63,568 bases of DNA from Gammaproteobacteria bacterium (lineage in GTDB: Bacteria > Pseudomonadota > Gammaproteobacteria > GRL18): contig JADGEM010000020.1 in assembly GCA_016744375.1 (NCBI GenBank), positions 1 through 63,568 of the forward strand, read 5' to 3'. The notes beneath the pieces are model-generated. The model was not told where the DNA came from, did not search any database, and saw only the letters and a program-made list of their open reading frames with translations. Position 1 is the first letter of the stretch. Every line of letters starts with the position of its first letter. The position numbers and the translations under genes are program-made. Below, one piece after another: positions 47,748 to 58,916 of the stretch.

Positions 47748-48548
47748 ATGCATCCTATGCTCAATATTGCAATCCGTGCGGCTCGTGCGGCTGGCACCGT
47801 TATTTATCGCTCCATGGATAAAGTTGATAATCTAAAAGTTACGACTAAAGCAGCAAATGATTTTGTCAGTGATGTTGATCGTCAGGCTGAAATGGCCATT
47901 ATTGAAATCATTAAAAAAGCCTATCCTGATCATTCGATAAAAGCGGAAGAAAATGGCCTGCTTGATGGCGATGAAAAATTTCAATGGATCATTGACCCAT
48001 TAGATGGTACTACCAATTTTCTCCATGGTTTTCCTCAATTCGCAGTTTCCATCGCATTTAAACAAAATGGACGCCTGTCTCAGGCTGTTGTCTTTAACCC
48101 GGTGAATCAGGAACTCTTTACTGCCAGTCGTGGAGAAGGTGCCATGCTGAATGATCGCCGTATCCGGGTCACCAAACAAAAAGGTCTCGAAGGCGCCTTA
48201 CTAGGTACAGGGTTCCCATTTAAAGATCAACAGCACCTGGATTCTTATCTGGCCACCTTTAAAGCCATGTTTCCCATGACTGCAGGCATCAGACGCCCCG
48301 GCTCTGCCGCTCTCGATCTGGCTTTTGTCGCCTCAGGACGCCTTGATGGCTTCTGGGAAATAGCATTAAATGACTGGGACATGGCGGCAGGTGCTCTGCT
48401 GGTCAAAGAAGCGGGTGGGCTGGTCAGCGATTTCTCAGGTGGTGAAGACTTTCTTGAAACGGGCAATGTTGTAGCAGGAACACCAAGGGTCTTTAAAGAA
48501 ATACTACAGAAAATCAAACCACACCTCAGCCCTGAATTAGCTCGATAG
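47748..48548 (+). CDS. suhB: Inositol-1-monophosphatase SuhB
   Basis: SuhB (266 residues) is a Mg-dependent phosphatase that also joins the rRNA transcription antitermination complex. Metal-site motifs are KAEENG, WIIDPLDGTTNFLHGFPQFA and LNDWDMAAGALLVKEAGG. The start MHPMLNIAIRAARAAGTVIY is typical. The link to rRNA antitermination is notable given the boxA sequences at the window ends, though unrelated in position. Confidence 0.96.
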   Translation: MHPMLNIAIRAARAAGTVIYRSMDKVDNLKVTTKAANDFVSDVDRQAEMAIIEIIKKAYPDHSIKAEENGLLDGDEKFQWIIDPLDGTTNFLHGFPQFAVSIAFKQNGRLSQAVVFNPVNQELFTASRGEGAMLNDRRIRVTKQKGLEGALLGTGFPFKDQQHLDSYLATFKAMFPMTAGIRRPGSAALDLAFVASGRLDGFWEIALNDWDMAAGALLVKEAGGLVSDFSGGEDFLETGNVVAGTPRVFKEILQKIKPHLSPELAR

Positions 48549-48667
48549 ACCGGATTTTGTCCAACATCGTATGTCTGTAGTCTGTTGTCAAAATCAAGAG
48601 ATTAATAAAACTCAATCACTTTTATTATTTTGACTAAAGACTACTGGCCGCCAGTTTCAGACGTCGG

Positions 48668-49609
48668 TTATACCTCTTCGTAAACTTCTTCTTCCTGCTC
48701 ACCTTCACTCTTAACGGGTGCTAAATCTTCTTTACTGATACCCATTGATACCAAAACGGAACTTGCAACATAGACAGATGAATAGGTACCCACAACCACA
48801 CCAGCCAGCAATGCTGTTGCAAAACCATGAATGAGTTCACCACCAAAGATAAACAGGGATAACAGAACCAGTATCGTTGTTAATGAGGTGATTAATGTGC
48901 GTGATAATGTCTGATTCAATGACGCATCAATCACTGTAGCAGCATCGCCTTTACGGATCTTACGAAAGTTTTCCCGAATACGATCAAAGACGACAATCGT
49001 GTCATTTAGCGAGTAACCAATAACAGCAAGGATCGCCGCTAATACAGTCAGATCAAACTCTATCCCAAATAATGCAAACATTCCCAGAACAATAATAACA
49101 TCATGCGCCAGAGCAGCAACAGAGCCCAGAGCAAAACGATATTCAAAACGCAATGCAACATATACCAGGATACAAACCAGGGCAGCTAACATAGCAATAC
49201 CCCCGGTTTCAGTTAATTCTTCACCCACCTGAGGGCCCACAAACTCAACCCGACGATTTTCAACGGTAGAATTTTCTGCTTTTAATAATTCAAAAAGTTC
49301 TGTTGAAATATCTGCATTTGATATGCCTTCTCTTGGGGCGACACGGATAAGCACTTCCTGAGTATTTCCAAAATACTGAACAATGGCATCATCAAAACCA
49401 CCACCATGCAGTTTATCTCTGATAGGAGACAATTCAATCTCAGTTGGGTAAGCAACCTCCACTAGGGTCCCGCCAGTAAAATCAAGTCCCAGCTGCAGAC
49501 CACGAAAAGCCAGTGAGGCAATTGCAATCACAATCAGGACTAATGAGATCATCATTGCAATTTTGCGTTGCGCCATGAATTTAATATGTGTATCTGTAAA
49601 TATCTGCAT
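48668..49609 (-). CDS. secF: Protein translocase subunit SecF
   Basis: SecF (313 residues) works with SecD to pull exported proteins through SecYEG using the proton gradient. Six membrane segments are visible, the first at about 17-35. The periplasmic P1 domain follows (LDFTGGTLVEVAYPTEIELS). AAILAVIGYSLNDTIVVFDR IRENFRK is the RND core. It follows secD by about 120 bases. The C-terminal tail is acidic. Confidence 0.96.
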   Translation of the reverse strand: MQIFTDTHIKFMAQRKIAMMISLVLIVIAIASLAFRGLQLGLDFTGGTLVEVAYPTEIELSPIRDKLHGGGFDDAIVQYFGNTQEVLIRVAPREGISNADISTELFELLKAENSTVENRRVEFVGPQVGEELTETGGIAMLAALVCILVYVALRFEYRFALGSVAALAHDVIIVLGMFALFGIEFDLTVLAAILAVIGYSLNDTIVVFDRIRENFRKIRKGDAATVIDASLNQTLSRTLITSLTTILVLLSLFIFGGELIHGFATALLAGVVVGTYSSVYVASSVLVSMGISKEDLAPVKSEGEQEEEVYEEV

Positions 49610-49730
49610 AATTTCTATCTTTTAATTCTTTTTTAATTTAACTATAAACGAGTGTCCATCGGTTTATTCTGTTTTTAGCTCCCTTCTAAAAATCGGGGAA
49701 GTAAAAGAATAGCTATTTTCGGACAACTTC

Positions 49731-51650
49731 CTAGATGGATAACTCTTTAATGCGCTTGCCACCGTAAGATAAGTTCACCACAGCACGTGTAACCATGATG
49801 GCAGTAAACATAGAAGTTACAATGCCAATGGACAATGTCACTGCAAAACCTTTAATGGGGCCTGTGCCGACAACAAAAAGAACAAATGCAGCAATAAGTG
49901 TCGTTATATTGGCATCAGCAATGGTCATCAGGGCCTTTTCATAACCTGAATGAATACTATTCTGGGGTGAATTACCATTTCGCAATTCTTCACGAATACG
50001 CTCAAAAATCAGTACGTTGGCATCAACAGCCATACCCACCGTCAAAACAATACCAGCAATACCCGGTAAAGTTAGCGTTGCCTGTAAAAGAGACAGGACA
50101 GCAACAATAATAATCAGATTTAAACCAAGCGCCAGATTCGCCACCATACCAAATTTACGATACCAGAGTGTCATAAAAAACAGCACAGCAATAAAGCCGA
50201 TAATAACTGATCTAAACCCTTTATCAATATTGTCCTGTCCCAGACTCGGGCCAATGGTGCGTTCTTCAATAATGTAAACAGGAGCTGCTAGCGCACCTGC
50301 TCTTAACAGCAATGACAACTCATTTGCTTCCTGAACACTGTCCAGACCTGTGGTTTCAAAACGATTGGAAAAATGACCTCGAATAACGGCATTGCTGATA
50401 ACTTCTTCTGTGGTATGGCGTTTAAATTTTATTTCACCATTTTCACCTCTGAGTACATTACCTTTATCATCACGCATTGTTTCCTGCTTAGTTTCCAGAT
50501 AAACAACCGCCATACGCTTGCCAACACTTTCCTTGGTAAAGGTACCCATACGCTTACCACCATAACCGTCCAGTGACACGTTTACTTTAGCACCTCCGGT
50601 ATCCGGATCAATTCCTGCCTGAGCATTAGTCACATGCTCACCTGTAGTAATAACACGTTTTTTTAACAGAACCGGTACAGATGGAATAACTCGGCTGCCT
50701 TCATGACGCTCGCGGGTATAATAAATTCTTGAACCCGGAGGCACCCGGCCATTTAACGCCTGTTCAACAGTATGTTCTTCATCAACAGCACGGTATTCCA
50801 GGGTCGCCGTTGCACCCAGAATATCTTTCGCTCCTGCGGTATCCTGAATACCCGGCAACTGAATAACAATACGGTCTTCACCCTGCTGTTGAATAATCGG
50901 CTCAACCAGACCATGAAACTTTTCATCAATACGCTTTCTCAAAGTCGTAATATTTTGCTTCAGGGCAAATAATTTCAACTCTTTCAGTTTTGCTTCACTC
51001 AAGCGTCCCTTTAAGAGAAATGATTTACCAGCGTCTTTTTCCTCAAAACGGATATCACGCATATCGCGACTTAACACCTCTAAACCCTGTTCACGCAATT
51101 CTTCTGTTTTAAAGCTAATATTAATATCATTGTCAACTCGTTTACTGCCCAGGTAGCGAACCTTAGCTTTACGTAACAAAGAACGCGAATCATTGACATA
51201 GGTGTTAACGGATTTAATCACTGCCGCTTCCATATCAACCTGCATCAGAAAATAAACACCACCACGTAAATCCAGTCCCAGATACATGGGCTGAGCATTC
51301 ATATCCAGTAACCACTGAGGCGTTGCTGTCGCCAGATTCAATGCCACGGCATAATCATCACCTAATTCCTTTTCAGCAGCTTTCTTGGCTTTTTCCTGAT
51401 CATCTTTCGAGTTGAAACGAAATAGTAAACCCGTTTTTAACAGCTTGGCATTACGGTATTGTATGCCTTCACGTTCAAAGGTTTTAGCTACTCGAACAAG
51501 AGTTTTTTCGTTCACTTCGCCCCCGCGTGCAGAAGCGGCAACCTGTAATGCAGGGTCTTCACCATAAATATTTGGCAGAGCATAAAATGCCCCAACAATA
51601 ATGATCATAACAATGAGAAGATATTTCCAGAGTGGATAATGATTTAGCAT
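49731..51650 (-). CDS. secD: Protein translocase subunit SecD
   Basis: SecD (639 residues) has one N-terminal membrane segment (about 9-28), a large periplasmic domain (PMYLGLDLRGGVYFLMQVDM, IVIQLPGIQDTAGAKDILG, YKVVPGS-like RVPPGSRIYYT) and five more segments near the C-terminus with GIAGIVLTVGMAVDANVLIF and ERIREELRNG. Length is normal. It is between yajC and secF. Confidence 0.97.
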   Translation of the reverse strand: MLNHYPLWKYLLIVMIIIVGAFYALPNIYGEDPALQVAASARGGEVNEKTLVRVAKTFEREGIQYRNAKLLKTGLLFRFNSKDDQEKAKKAAEKELGDDYAVALNLATATPQWLLDMNAQPMYLGLDLRGGVYFLMQVDMEAAVIKSVNTYVNDSRSLLRKAKVRYLGSKRVDNDINISFKTEELREQGLEVLSRDMRDIRFEEKDAGKSFLLKGRLSEAKLKELKLFALKQNITTLRKRIDEKFHGLVEPIIQQQGEDRIVIQLPGIQDTAGAKDILGATATLEYRAVDEEHTVEQALNGRVPPGSRIYYTRERHEGSRVIPSVPVLLKKRVITTGEHVTNAQAGIDPDTGGAKVNVSLDGYGGKRMGTFTKESVGKRMAVVYLETKQETMRDDKGNVLRGENGEIKFKRHTTEEVISNAVIRGHFSNRFETTGLDSVQEANELSLLLRAGALAAPVYIIEERTIGPSLGQDNIDKGFRSVIIGFIAVLFFMTLWYRKFGMVANLALGLNLIIIVAVLSLLQATLTLPGIAGIVLTVGMAVDANVLIFERIREELRNGNSPQNSIHSGYEKALMTIADANITTLIAAFVLFVVGTGPIKGFAVTLSIGIVTSMFTAIMVTRAVVNLSYGGKRIKELSI

Positions 51651-51748
51651 ATTTTTTCTTTTTTTAATGGGTGTTACTTTTGCTTCCCCCTTCCTTGCAT
51701 CAGAGCACCAACTTTAATCAGGAGAGGGGCTGAAGGGAGAAGACTCAG

Positions 51749-52090
51749 CTAGTTCTTAATTGATTTAATCGTACCTTTAGGCTGAATAGCACCAACAGCG
51801 GAACGTTGCACATTTAATTGAACATCCTTAGACACTTCAAGGGTCACAAAGCTGTCATGAAGAGCAACAACTTTTCCCAATACTCCGCCATTAGTGACCA
51901 CTTCATCACCCTTTGCCAGAGCATCAACCATCGCTTTATGTTCTTTCATTTTTTTGTTCTGAGGACGGATAAATAATAAATAGAAAATCAGAAAAATTCC
52001 GCCAAAAACCATTAGCTGTGAAATCAGGTCAGGTGCTACAGCTGCTGCATTGCCACCTTCGGCCAAGGCATCTTCTATAAAAAAACTCAT
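51749..52090 (-). CDS. yajC: Preprotein translocase subunit YajC
   Basis: YajC (113 residues) is a small membrane partner of SecDF. One membrane segment lies at about 22-44 (ISQLMVFGGIFLIFYLLFIR PQ), followed by KKMKEHKAMVDALAKGDEVV and TNGGVLGKVVALHD. It lies between tgt and secD as in most gammaproteobacteria. Confidence 0.96.
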   Translation of the reverse strand: MSFFIEDALAEGGNAAAVAPDLISQLMVFGGIFLIFYLLFIRPQNKKMKEHKAMVDALAKGDEVVTNGGVLGKVVALHDSFVTLEVSKDVQLNVQRSAVGAIQPKGTIKSIKN

Positions 52091-52204
52091 TTTGTATCCT
52101 CAATTGCTTAAAAAATATATTTATCTTAACTTTTACCTTTAAGATAGGTGGCGATATTATGCCATAAAATCAAGGGGTATAGGTAGATTAGCACCAACTT
52201 ATCC

Positions 52205-54402
<2,198 letters not shown>

Positions 54403-54482
54403 AGCCAGATATTTTAACAAAGATATACGCATTGGTGTACTAATCATAAATAAAGAAATCCGGGAAAAACAACGAATAAAAC

Positions 54483-54510
54483 TTGTCAGATGTATAAAAC
54501 GCCCTATAAT
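54483..54510 (+). promoter_or_regulatory. Promoter of the tRNA-Leu gene
   Basis: TTGTCA (54483-54488) and TATAAT (54505-54510) are 16 bases apart. Transcription would start around 54517, some ten bases before the mature tRNA. Confidence 0.75.
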
Positions 54511-54527
54511 AGGCATTCCAATTTAAT

Positions 54528-54614
54528 GCCGATGTGATGGAATTGGTAGACATAGGGGATTCAAAATCCCCCGCTAGCAATAGCGTGGCGGTTCGAGTCC
54601 GCCCATCGGTACCA
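54528..54614 (+). tRNA. tRNA-Leu (anticodon CAA)
   Basis: This 87-base sequence folds as a class II tRNA. The acceptor arms are GCCGATG and CATCGGT (first pair G-U), the D loop contains TTGGTAGAC, the anticodon loop TTCAAAA gives CAA, the long variable arm is GCTAGCAATAGCG, and GGTTCGAGTCC forms the T arm. The 3' CCA is encoded. It decodes UUG. Confidence 0.95.
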
Positions 54615-54918
54615 TTCAAATCATTGATTTAAAATAGATTTCAATAAGCGTCCAACAAAAGTAACGCATGGGATAAGTTTTCAAATATTTCATAAATTAC
54701 CATAAGTCACCCTTGTTTTCATTTCAGAGCAGATATCTCACTAAACTTCCATAATCCCTGCATCCCCCTGAAAAACCATTACCCCACTAAATTAGTGTGT
54801 TTTTAGTCACAGAGAAACAAACCAGTTTCCGATAAAGTATAAAACATACAAGATTTAGAAATATTCACTAAAAACTAAATTGAAAAAACTTTGTTATTAA
54901 TTGCATGAGGGAAATATT
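54615..54918. other. Non-coding region after tRNA-Leu
   Basis: No convincing reading frame, hairpin or attachment-site duplicate of the tRNA 3' end is visible. The promoter for the small gene at 54919 is presumably here. Confidence 0.4.
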
Positions 54919-55035
54919 ATGAACTTAATTATGGTAAAAGAATTGTTACTATCTATCTCACTTGGTTTCGCTGTTACATCAGTAGCTGCGCTGACTATGG
55001 CATTTGTTATTCCTCATGCGTGGTTCGGGGGATAA
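54919..55035 (+). CDS. Small hydrophobic membrane protein, 38 residues
   Basis: GAGGG lies eight bases before the ATG. The product MNLIMVKELLLSISLGFAVT continues SVAALTMAFVIPHAWFGG: one membrane segment of about 22 residues and a Trp-Phe-Gly-Gly end. It is followed by a hairpin. I do not recognise it; small subunits of respiratory or transport complexes look like this. Confidence 0.5.
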   Translation: MNLIMVKELLLSISLGFAVTSVAALTMAFVIPHAWFGG

Positions 55036-55071
55036 TAACTACTTATTAAGGGCTGTCTGATAGTTAATAAA

Positions 55072-55098
55072 AAGGGCACGGTTTGAAGCCGTACCCTT
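55072..55098. terminator. Hairpin after the 38-residue gene
   Basis: AAGGGCACGG (55072-55081) and CCGTACCCTT (55089-55098) pair with one central mismatch over a seven-base loop. No T run follows, so termination is uncertain. Confidence 0.5.
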
Positions 55099-55351
55099 GG
55101 TGGTTATAGTGTCAAATTAATCGATGGAAACTGGTTTGAATCTCACACAATATTTAATGCTTAATCTCATTTTCTGGAGCAAATTCCATATTTCATTCCT
55201 TATTCAATCATCTGAATAATTGCTGTAGAAATAACATTTTCAATCTTCCTGGTATCCCAAAAGCAGAATAGACAATCATAATGAGAAGGAGCATACTCAA
55301 TATATGGGTAAAGCTTTTAGTGGTACGGATATTTTGATATTCCTAAGGAAA

Positions 55352-55373
55352 AACTATAATAATTATTATAGTT
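55352..55373. promoter_or_regulatory. 22-base perfect palindrome, operator-like
   Basis: The stretch AACTATAATAA/TTATTATAGTT is perfectly self-complementary. It ends 38 bases before the ATG of the HMA-like gene. Position and symmetry suggest a repressor site; the regulator is unknown. Confidence 0.6.
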
Positions 55374-55411
55374 CTGGATGACAATGCATTTACAATATAA
55401 GGAGATAAGTC

Positions 55412-55645
55412 ATGAGCACCAATCATGTTGATATCACTCTACATATCGATGAAAACTTAAGCGCTGAACAAAGAGAAACGATACAAGAGAGTCTTCGTGC
55501 TTTAGATGGCGTTGCTGGTGTACAAAACTCTGAAAAGACACCGCATCTAACTATTGTGCAATACAATCGTGACGAAGTTGATTCACAGAAAATTTTAAAA
55601 CGTGTTACAGATCAAGGTGCACATGCTGAACTTATTGGTTTATAA
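55412..55645 (+). CDS. HMA-like ferredoxin-fold protein lacking the metal motif
   Basis: The 77-residue protein starts MSTNHVDITLHIDENLSAEQ and has the alternating beta-alpha-beta pattern of heavy-metal-associated domains (LRALDGVAGVQNSEKTPHLTI, ILKRVTDQGAHAELIGL). The CxxC metal site is missing; there is no cysteine at all. AAGGAG lies eight bases before the ATG. Small proteins like this occur in iron- or metal-stress regions, but the function is unknown. It is probably monocistronic. Confidence 0.75.
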   Translation: MSTNHVDITLHIDENLSAEQRETIQESLRALDGVAGVQNSEKTPHLTIVQYNRDEVDSQKILKRVTDQGAHAELIGL

Positions 55646-55716
55646 AATAATCACCCTATCGTCTAGCATGTAACCTCTAATTAATCACTGCTATTTTATG
55701 AGTGTAGGGTATTGCT

Positions 55717-55830
55717 ATGTGGGTTCAACCACACCTTAAAAACTATATAAAAGCTAATGCTCTCGATACCATGGTTGATACAATAAATAAGATTAAACAA
55801 AATTCCAAGTCAGCCTATATAAATCACTAG
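55717..55830 (+). CDS. Possible 37-residue peptide
   Basis: TAGGG precedes the ATG by seven bases. The product MWVQPHLKNYIKANALDTMV plus a Lys/Asn-rich end has no membrane segment and no recognised domain. It could be a chance frame. Confidence 0.25.
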   Translation: MWVQPHLKNYIKANALDTMVDTINKIKQNSKSAYINH

Positions 55831-55904
55831 CAATTAATTGTCCCTGAAATATTCCCGTAACATTTTCCTGATAGACTGATCGCATCTATCTAAAGGAAAA
55901 GATA

Positions 55905-55982
55905 ATGAACGAAACACACTTGGTAATTGCATTTTTCACTGCTATCTTGTGGATGCTGGCCATCACTATTGGATTAATCTAG
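55905..55982 (+). CDS. Tiny membrane peptide, 25 residues
   Basis: AAAGGA lies seven bases before the ATG. The peptide is MNETHLVIAFFTAILWMLAI followed by TIGLI, essentially one membrane helix. The clear ribosome site supports translation. Such peptides are often accessory subunits of membrane complexes, but no partner is evident. Confidence 0.45.
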   Translation: MNETHLVIAFFTAILWMLAITIGLI

Positions 55983-56160
55983 ATAATTATTAACCTTAGA
56001 CAAACTCATTAGTCAGCATTCATTGACACTCCCTTTTCAACTCCAGTAAAACAATTTTATCTTGGTAGGAAGTTGTTCATGCATCAGGTGGGGAGATGAT
56101 CAAGGTTTCATTCGGAGTAAAGTGTTTAAATCTTCCAGGGCAACTCTCTAAAGGAGGGGA

Positions 56161-56811
56161 TTATCCAGCCTTACGCCATTCAGTCTGTTCTAACTTAGAA
56201 TTTGAACATTCAATATGAGGTAGGTGTTCCAGAACTATAGAGGCATGATTACGCATACTATGGATTTTCTTATCTGCGGCTGATTCCAGAATATGTAATA
56301 AAAGTAGTATAGGAATTGCCACAGCAAGCCCGACACCTGTGGTTAGCATAGCTTCCCAGATCCCCCCAGCAAGCACTTGTGCATCCACCTGACCGCCAGC
56401 CTGTTCAATGACCATAAATGATTTGATCATACCGACAATCGTACCTAAAAGTCCTAATAATGGCGCAGTGTTGCCCAAAAATGATAAAGTTCGAAAGCCT
56501 TTTTCCATAGTATCTAATTCAAGGCTAACTAAGCGTAAGGCAACTCGATTCAGATTATAAATCCCATCATTCCATGCGGACAAAATCCCCTGTAAGACCC
56601 GAGCCTCAGCACCATGAATGGATGCAATCACTGGGTCAGGACGTCCTAAATAAAATGATTCAAGCAATAGTTTTTCAAAATTATTTGCAGGTTTTCCCAA
56701 AAAAGCAAAGCATATCATTTTTTCAAATAAAATAATTAGTGCAATAAAAGCATAGGTGGCCAATATCCAAACGATAATGCCGCCCTTATCAAAAATATCT
56801 GCCACAGTCAT
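56161..56811 (-). CDS. MotA/TolQ/ExbB proton-channel family protein
   Basis: The 216-residue protein has three membrane segments (about 10-32, 110-135 and 150-175). The family core is FRTLSFLGNTAPLLGLLGTI followed by VGMIKSFMVIEQAGG and AMLTTGVGLAVAIPILLLLH. It resembles ExbB, which with ExbD and TonB energises outer-membrane transport. No exbD or tonB gene is next to it; downstream lies a DsrE-like gene on the same strand but 5' of it in transcription order is nothing related. Confidence 0.87.
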   Translation of the reverse strand: MTVADIFDKGGIIVWILATYAFIALIILFEKMICFAFLGKPANNFEKLLLESFYLGRPDPVIASIHGAEARVLQGILSAWNDGIYNLNRVALRLVSLELDTMEKGFRTLSFLGNTAPLLGLLGTIVGMIKSFMVIEQAGGQVDAQVLAGGIWEAMLTTGVGLAVAIPILLLLHILESAADKKIHSMRNHASIVLEHLPHIECSNSKLEQTEWRKAG

Positions 56812-56987
56812 AAATTTAATCAGTATTTATAAGTTACAAAATGATTAATTATTGCGTATTTCATGCTAACCAGGGGCAATAAAAATACTGCCTACTTATA
56901 AAACTCAGCTATCTTTTGGATGTGATCTATCGACTAAATCCAATAGCTAAGGCAATAGATTAAAGCCCCTATACAATATTGATTGAA

Positions 56988-57422
56988 TTAGTAACTAATC
57001 ACTGTTGTATCATCTGCCATTAGAGCCGGAAAAGTCATCTCAGGACCACCTAAAACAACGCCTGAAATTAAGCCATCTTTACTCATTCCTCCAACATTTT
57101 TCATACACATAGGACAAACAATTACCTTGCCACCAGATTTCATAAACCCACCTAACATTTCAGTTACTGTTTTACCATTTGCGTATTTATTTTGAGGAAT
57201 GTTTTTGTCAGCAAGACGAACAGCATCCACATTTAAAAAAATGGTCACTGGAACTTTCTGATCGACTAAAATCTTTGTTGACATACCGACAGCCATCCCA
57301 GCTCGGTTGGTATCATCACTAGTAAGGTTAACAAATAAATTTTTCCCAGAAGCATGAACTGGTAGTGCAATGATCATTGATAGTAAAGCCAGAAGTGCAA
57401 ATAACTGTTTAACATATTTCAT
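56988..57422 (-). CDS. Periplasmic DsrE/DsrF-like protein
   Basis: The 144-residue protein has a signal peptide (about 1-24, ending PVHA). The mature domain follows the DsrE fold: KNLFVNLTSDDTNRAGMAVG, a core helix, VPVTIFLNVDAVRLADKNIP, and GGKVIVCPMCMKNVGG with two cysteines, one near the sulfur-carrying Cys position of DsrE. Cytoplasmic DsrE proteins carry sulfur; the role of the exported form is unclear. It is followed by the ExbB-like gene 176 bases downstream. Confidence 0.8.
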   Translation of the reverse strand: MKYVKQLFALLALLSMIIALPVHASGKNLFVNLTSDDTNRAGMAVGMSTKILVDQKVPVTIFLNVDAVRLADKNIPQNKYANGKTVTEMLGGFMKSGGKVIVCPMCMKNVGGMSKDGLISGVVLGGPEMTFPALMADDTTVISY

Positions 57423-58022
57423 GATAATTTTCCTTTTGATTAAAATTGTGAATCTAATTATTCAGCAATAATCATTCCAAACTATATGTTACTGTTTTTA
57501 TTATTAATAATATTCATAAAAGAAAAAAATGGTGTCAAATCACACAATAAGTGTGTCATATAATGCATTTATTGAAAGTTCACTGGCTATGATCAATTTT
57601 CAGCTTAACATAACTCTTCTTGTACGCCGTACTCATCATGCTACTCACAAAGGGTTATGGATAAATAGGTTTATCCTTCACACCCTCAAAGGTGAGCTTT
57701 ATGGCCCGTTTATAACCTTTTATGATCGATTCAGCCAAAGCAGGAGATTCTATGATAAAATTGTCAATAGCTTGGTGGTGTTGGTAGCATCACCAAAACT
57801 GTGTTACCTATAAGTTACCTTTGTCGGGTAACCATGGAGTAACTTAGAATATTACAACGTATATAAGAGTTTTATCAAGAATCGCAAGAGTAAGTATTGG
57901 CGGGGCTTGTGGCATGGTTTCGCATCACATCGGTACCATTATGCAAAGCAATAATTGACCAATACCTGGCTTAGAAATCATCATGTTACTGCCGAACAGC
58001 AGAAGAGGTATTGAGGAATCCT
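57423..58022. other. Region without clear genes upstream of the DsrE-like gene
   Basis: A minus-strand frame at 57655-57789 reads 44 coding-like residues between two stops (AIDNFIIESPALAESIIKGY, KRAIKLTFEGVKDKPIYP) with no start codon, perhaps a gene relic. A plus-strand frame at 57529-57813 opposes it and lacks support. CACAC/GTGTG arms occur near 57541-57555. Confidence 0.3.
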
Positions 58023-58214
58023 ATGAACCTGACGACAAAATCCATATTATTAGATGCTGGTATATCCACCTTAATCACTCTATTGGGCAACGGCAGCTTT
58101 TATTCTTTCCTGTTTTTATTCATTGTCATGTTTCTTCCGGTCATATTAATTTTTGTATCCTTTGAAGATTCTTCATTTAAAGCACAAAAAAAAGATAAGG
58201 ATATAAATAATTAA
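58023..58214 (+). CDS. Small membrane protein, 63 residues
   Basis: GAGGA lies five to six bases before the ATG at 58023. The product has an amphipathic start (MNLTTKSILLDAGISTLITL), a hydrophobic segment (about 29-48, YSFLFLFIVMFLPVILIFVS) and a charged Lys/Asp tail. A strong bidirectional terminator follows 12 bases later. Function unknown. Confidence 0.6.
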   Translation: MNLTTKSILLDAGISTLITLLGNGSFYSFLFLFIVMFLPVILIFVSFEDSSFKAQKKDKDINN

Positions 58215-58226
58215 AAATAAAAAAAA

Positions 58227-58250
58227 GGGAAGACAGGTTCCTGTCTTCCC
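58227..58250. terminator. Bidirectional intrinsic terminator
   Basis: GGGAAGACAGG (58227-58237) and CCTGTCTTCCC (58240-58250) pair fully, with A-run before and TTTTTTT after, so it works in both directions between the convergent genes ending at 58214 and 58275. Confidence 0.92.
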
Positions 58251-58274
58251 TTTTTTTGGCGCATTTCACTCCAA

Positions 58275-58640
58275 TTACTGTAAGTGATATTCTCCAGCTG
58301 TCTCATTATAGATAAAAACTTCACCATTACTGCTTCCGGCAGCAGCAGGATGACTACCCATATATTGGTCAACATCTTGCATACTGGCAATAGCATCCTG
58401 TGTAAAGTCAGAGGGATTTACATATTCTTCATATTCATCACTCCAGACTGACTTTTTATTATAATCATCACCATAGCTACGAATACTAGTCGCTGTACTG
58501 CTTTGGTATGTTGTTTCAGAAAAGATATTTGATGTTTCTTCATAAATCAGGCTGGATAAAGAATTATCAGCCTGAGCAGTGCCTATAATAGCAGCTGAGG
58601 CAAAAAGTGTCACAGTTAATAATGTTTTTAGAGTTTTCAT
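58275..58640 (-). CDS. Secreted protein of unknown function, 121 residues
   Basis: A signal peptide (MKTLKTLLTVTLFASAAIIG, ending TAQA) is followed by a polar, Ser/Tyr/Asp-rich mature part of about 97 residues without cysteines: SLSSLIYEETSNIFSETTYQ, SVWSDEYEEYVNPSDFTQD, and an end NGEVFIYNETAGEYHLQ. I recognise no domain. The gene stands alone and is ended by the strong terminator at 58227-58250. Confidence 0.75.
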   Translation of the reverse strand: MKTLKTLLTVTLFASAAIIGTAQADNSLSSLIYEETSNIFSETTYQSSTATSIRSYGDDYNKKSVWSDEYEEYVNPSDFTQDAIASMQDVDQYMGSHPAAAGSSNGEVFIYNETAGEYHLQ

Positions 58641-58879
58641 GATAATAATTCCTTTGATTAAGTTTCCTTAATATTTTTATTAAGTATGGTTTAAGTTTAA
58701 AGGAATTAATTTTTTAATCTCTTCGTATTGATACGTGAAAAATTGCGGATAATACGTAATATGTTTTTTTCATTTCTTTACACTTATCAATAATAATTTT
58801 CCAAAGCGAAGAAATTGCCTCAAAAGACAATTTATAGATGGACACTATTTAGATTATTTTCATTTCGACCTTATCCATA

Positions 58880-58898
58880 TATAATGATAATTATTCGA
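58880..58898. promoter_or_regulatory. Fur-box-like sequence upstream of the CBS-pair gene
   Basis: TATAATGATAATTATTCGA matches the 19-base Fur consensus at 14 positions by my count and lies 18 bases before the CBS gene start. Very AT-rich DNA makes chance matches likely. Confidence 0.35.
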
Positions 58899-58916
58899 TA
58901 GAGTAAGGAAATGATT

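Noticed and set aside
54528..54614. Integration site of a genomic island at tRNA-Leu
   Set aside because: No integrase gene and no visible duplicate of the tRNA 3' end in the following DNA.
57529..57813. 94-codon plus-strand frame upstream of the DsrE-like gene
   Set aside because: No ribosome site, no domain, and the opposite strand looks more coding-like.
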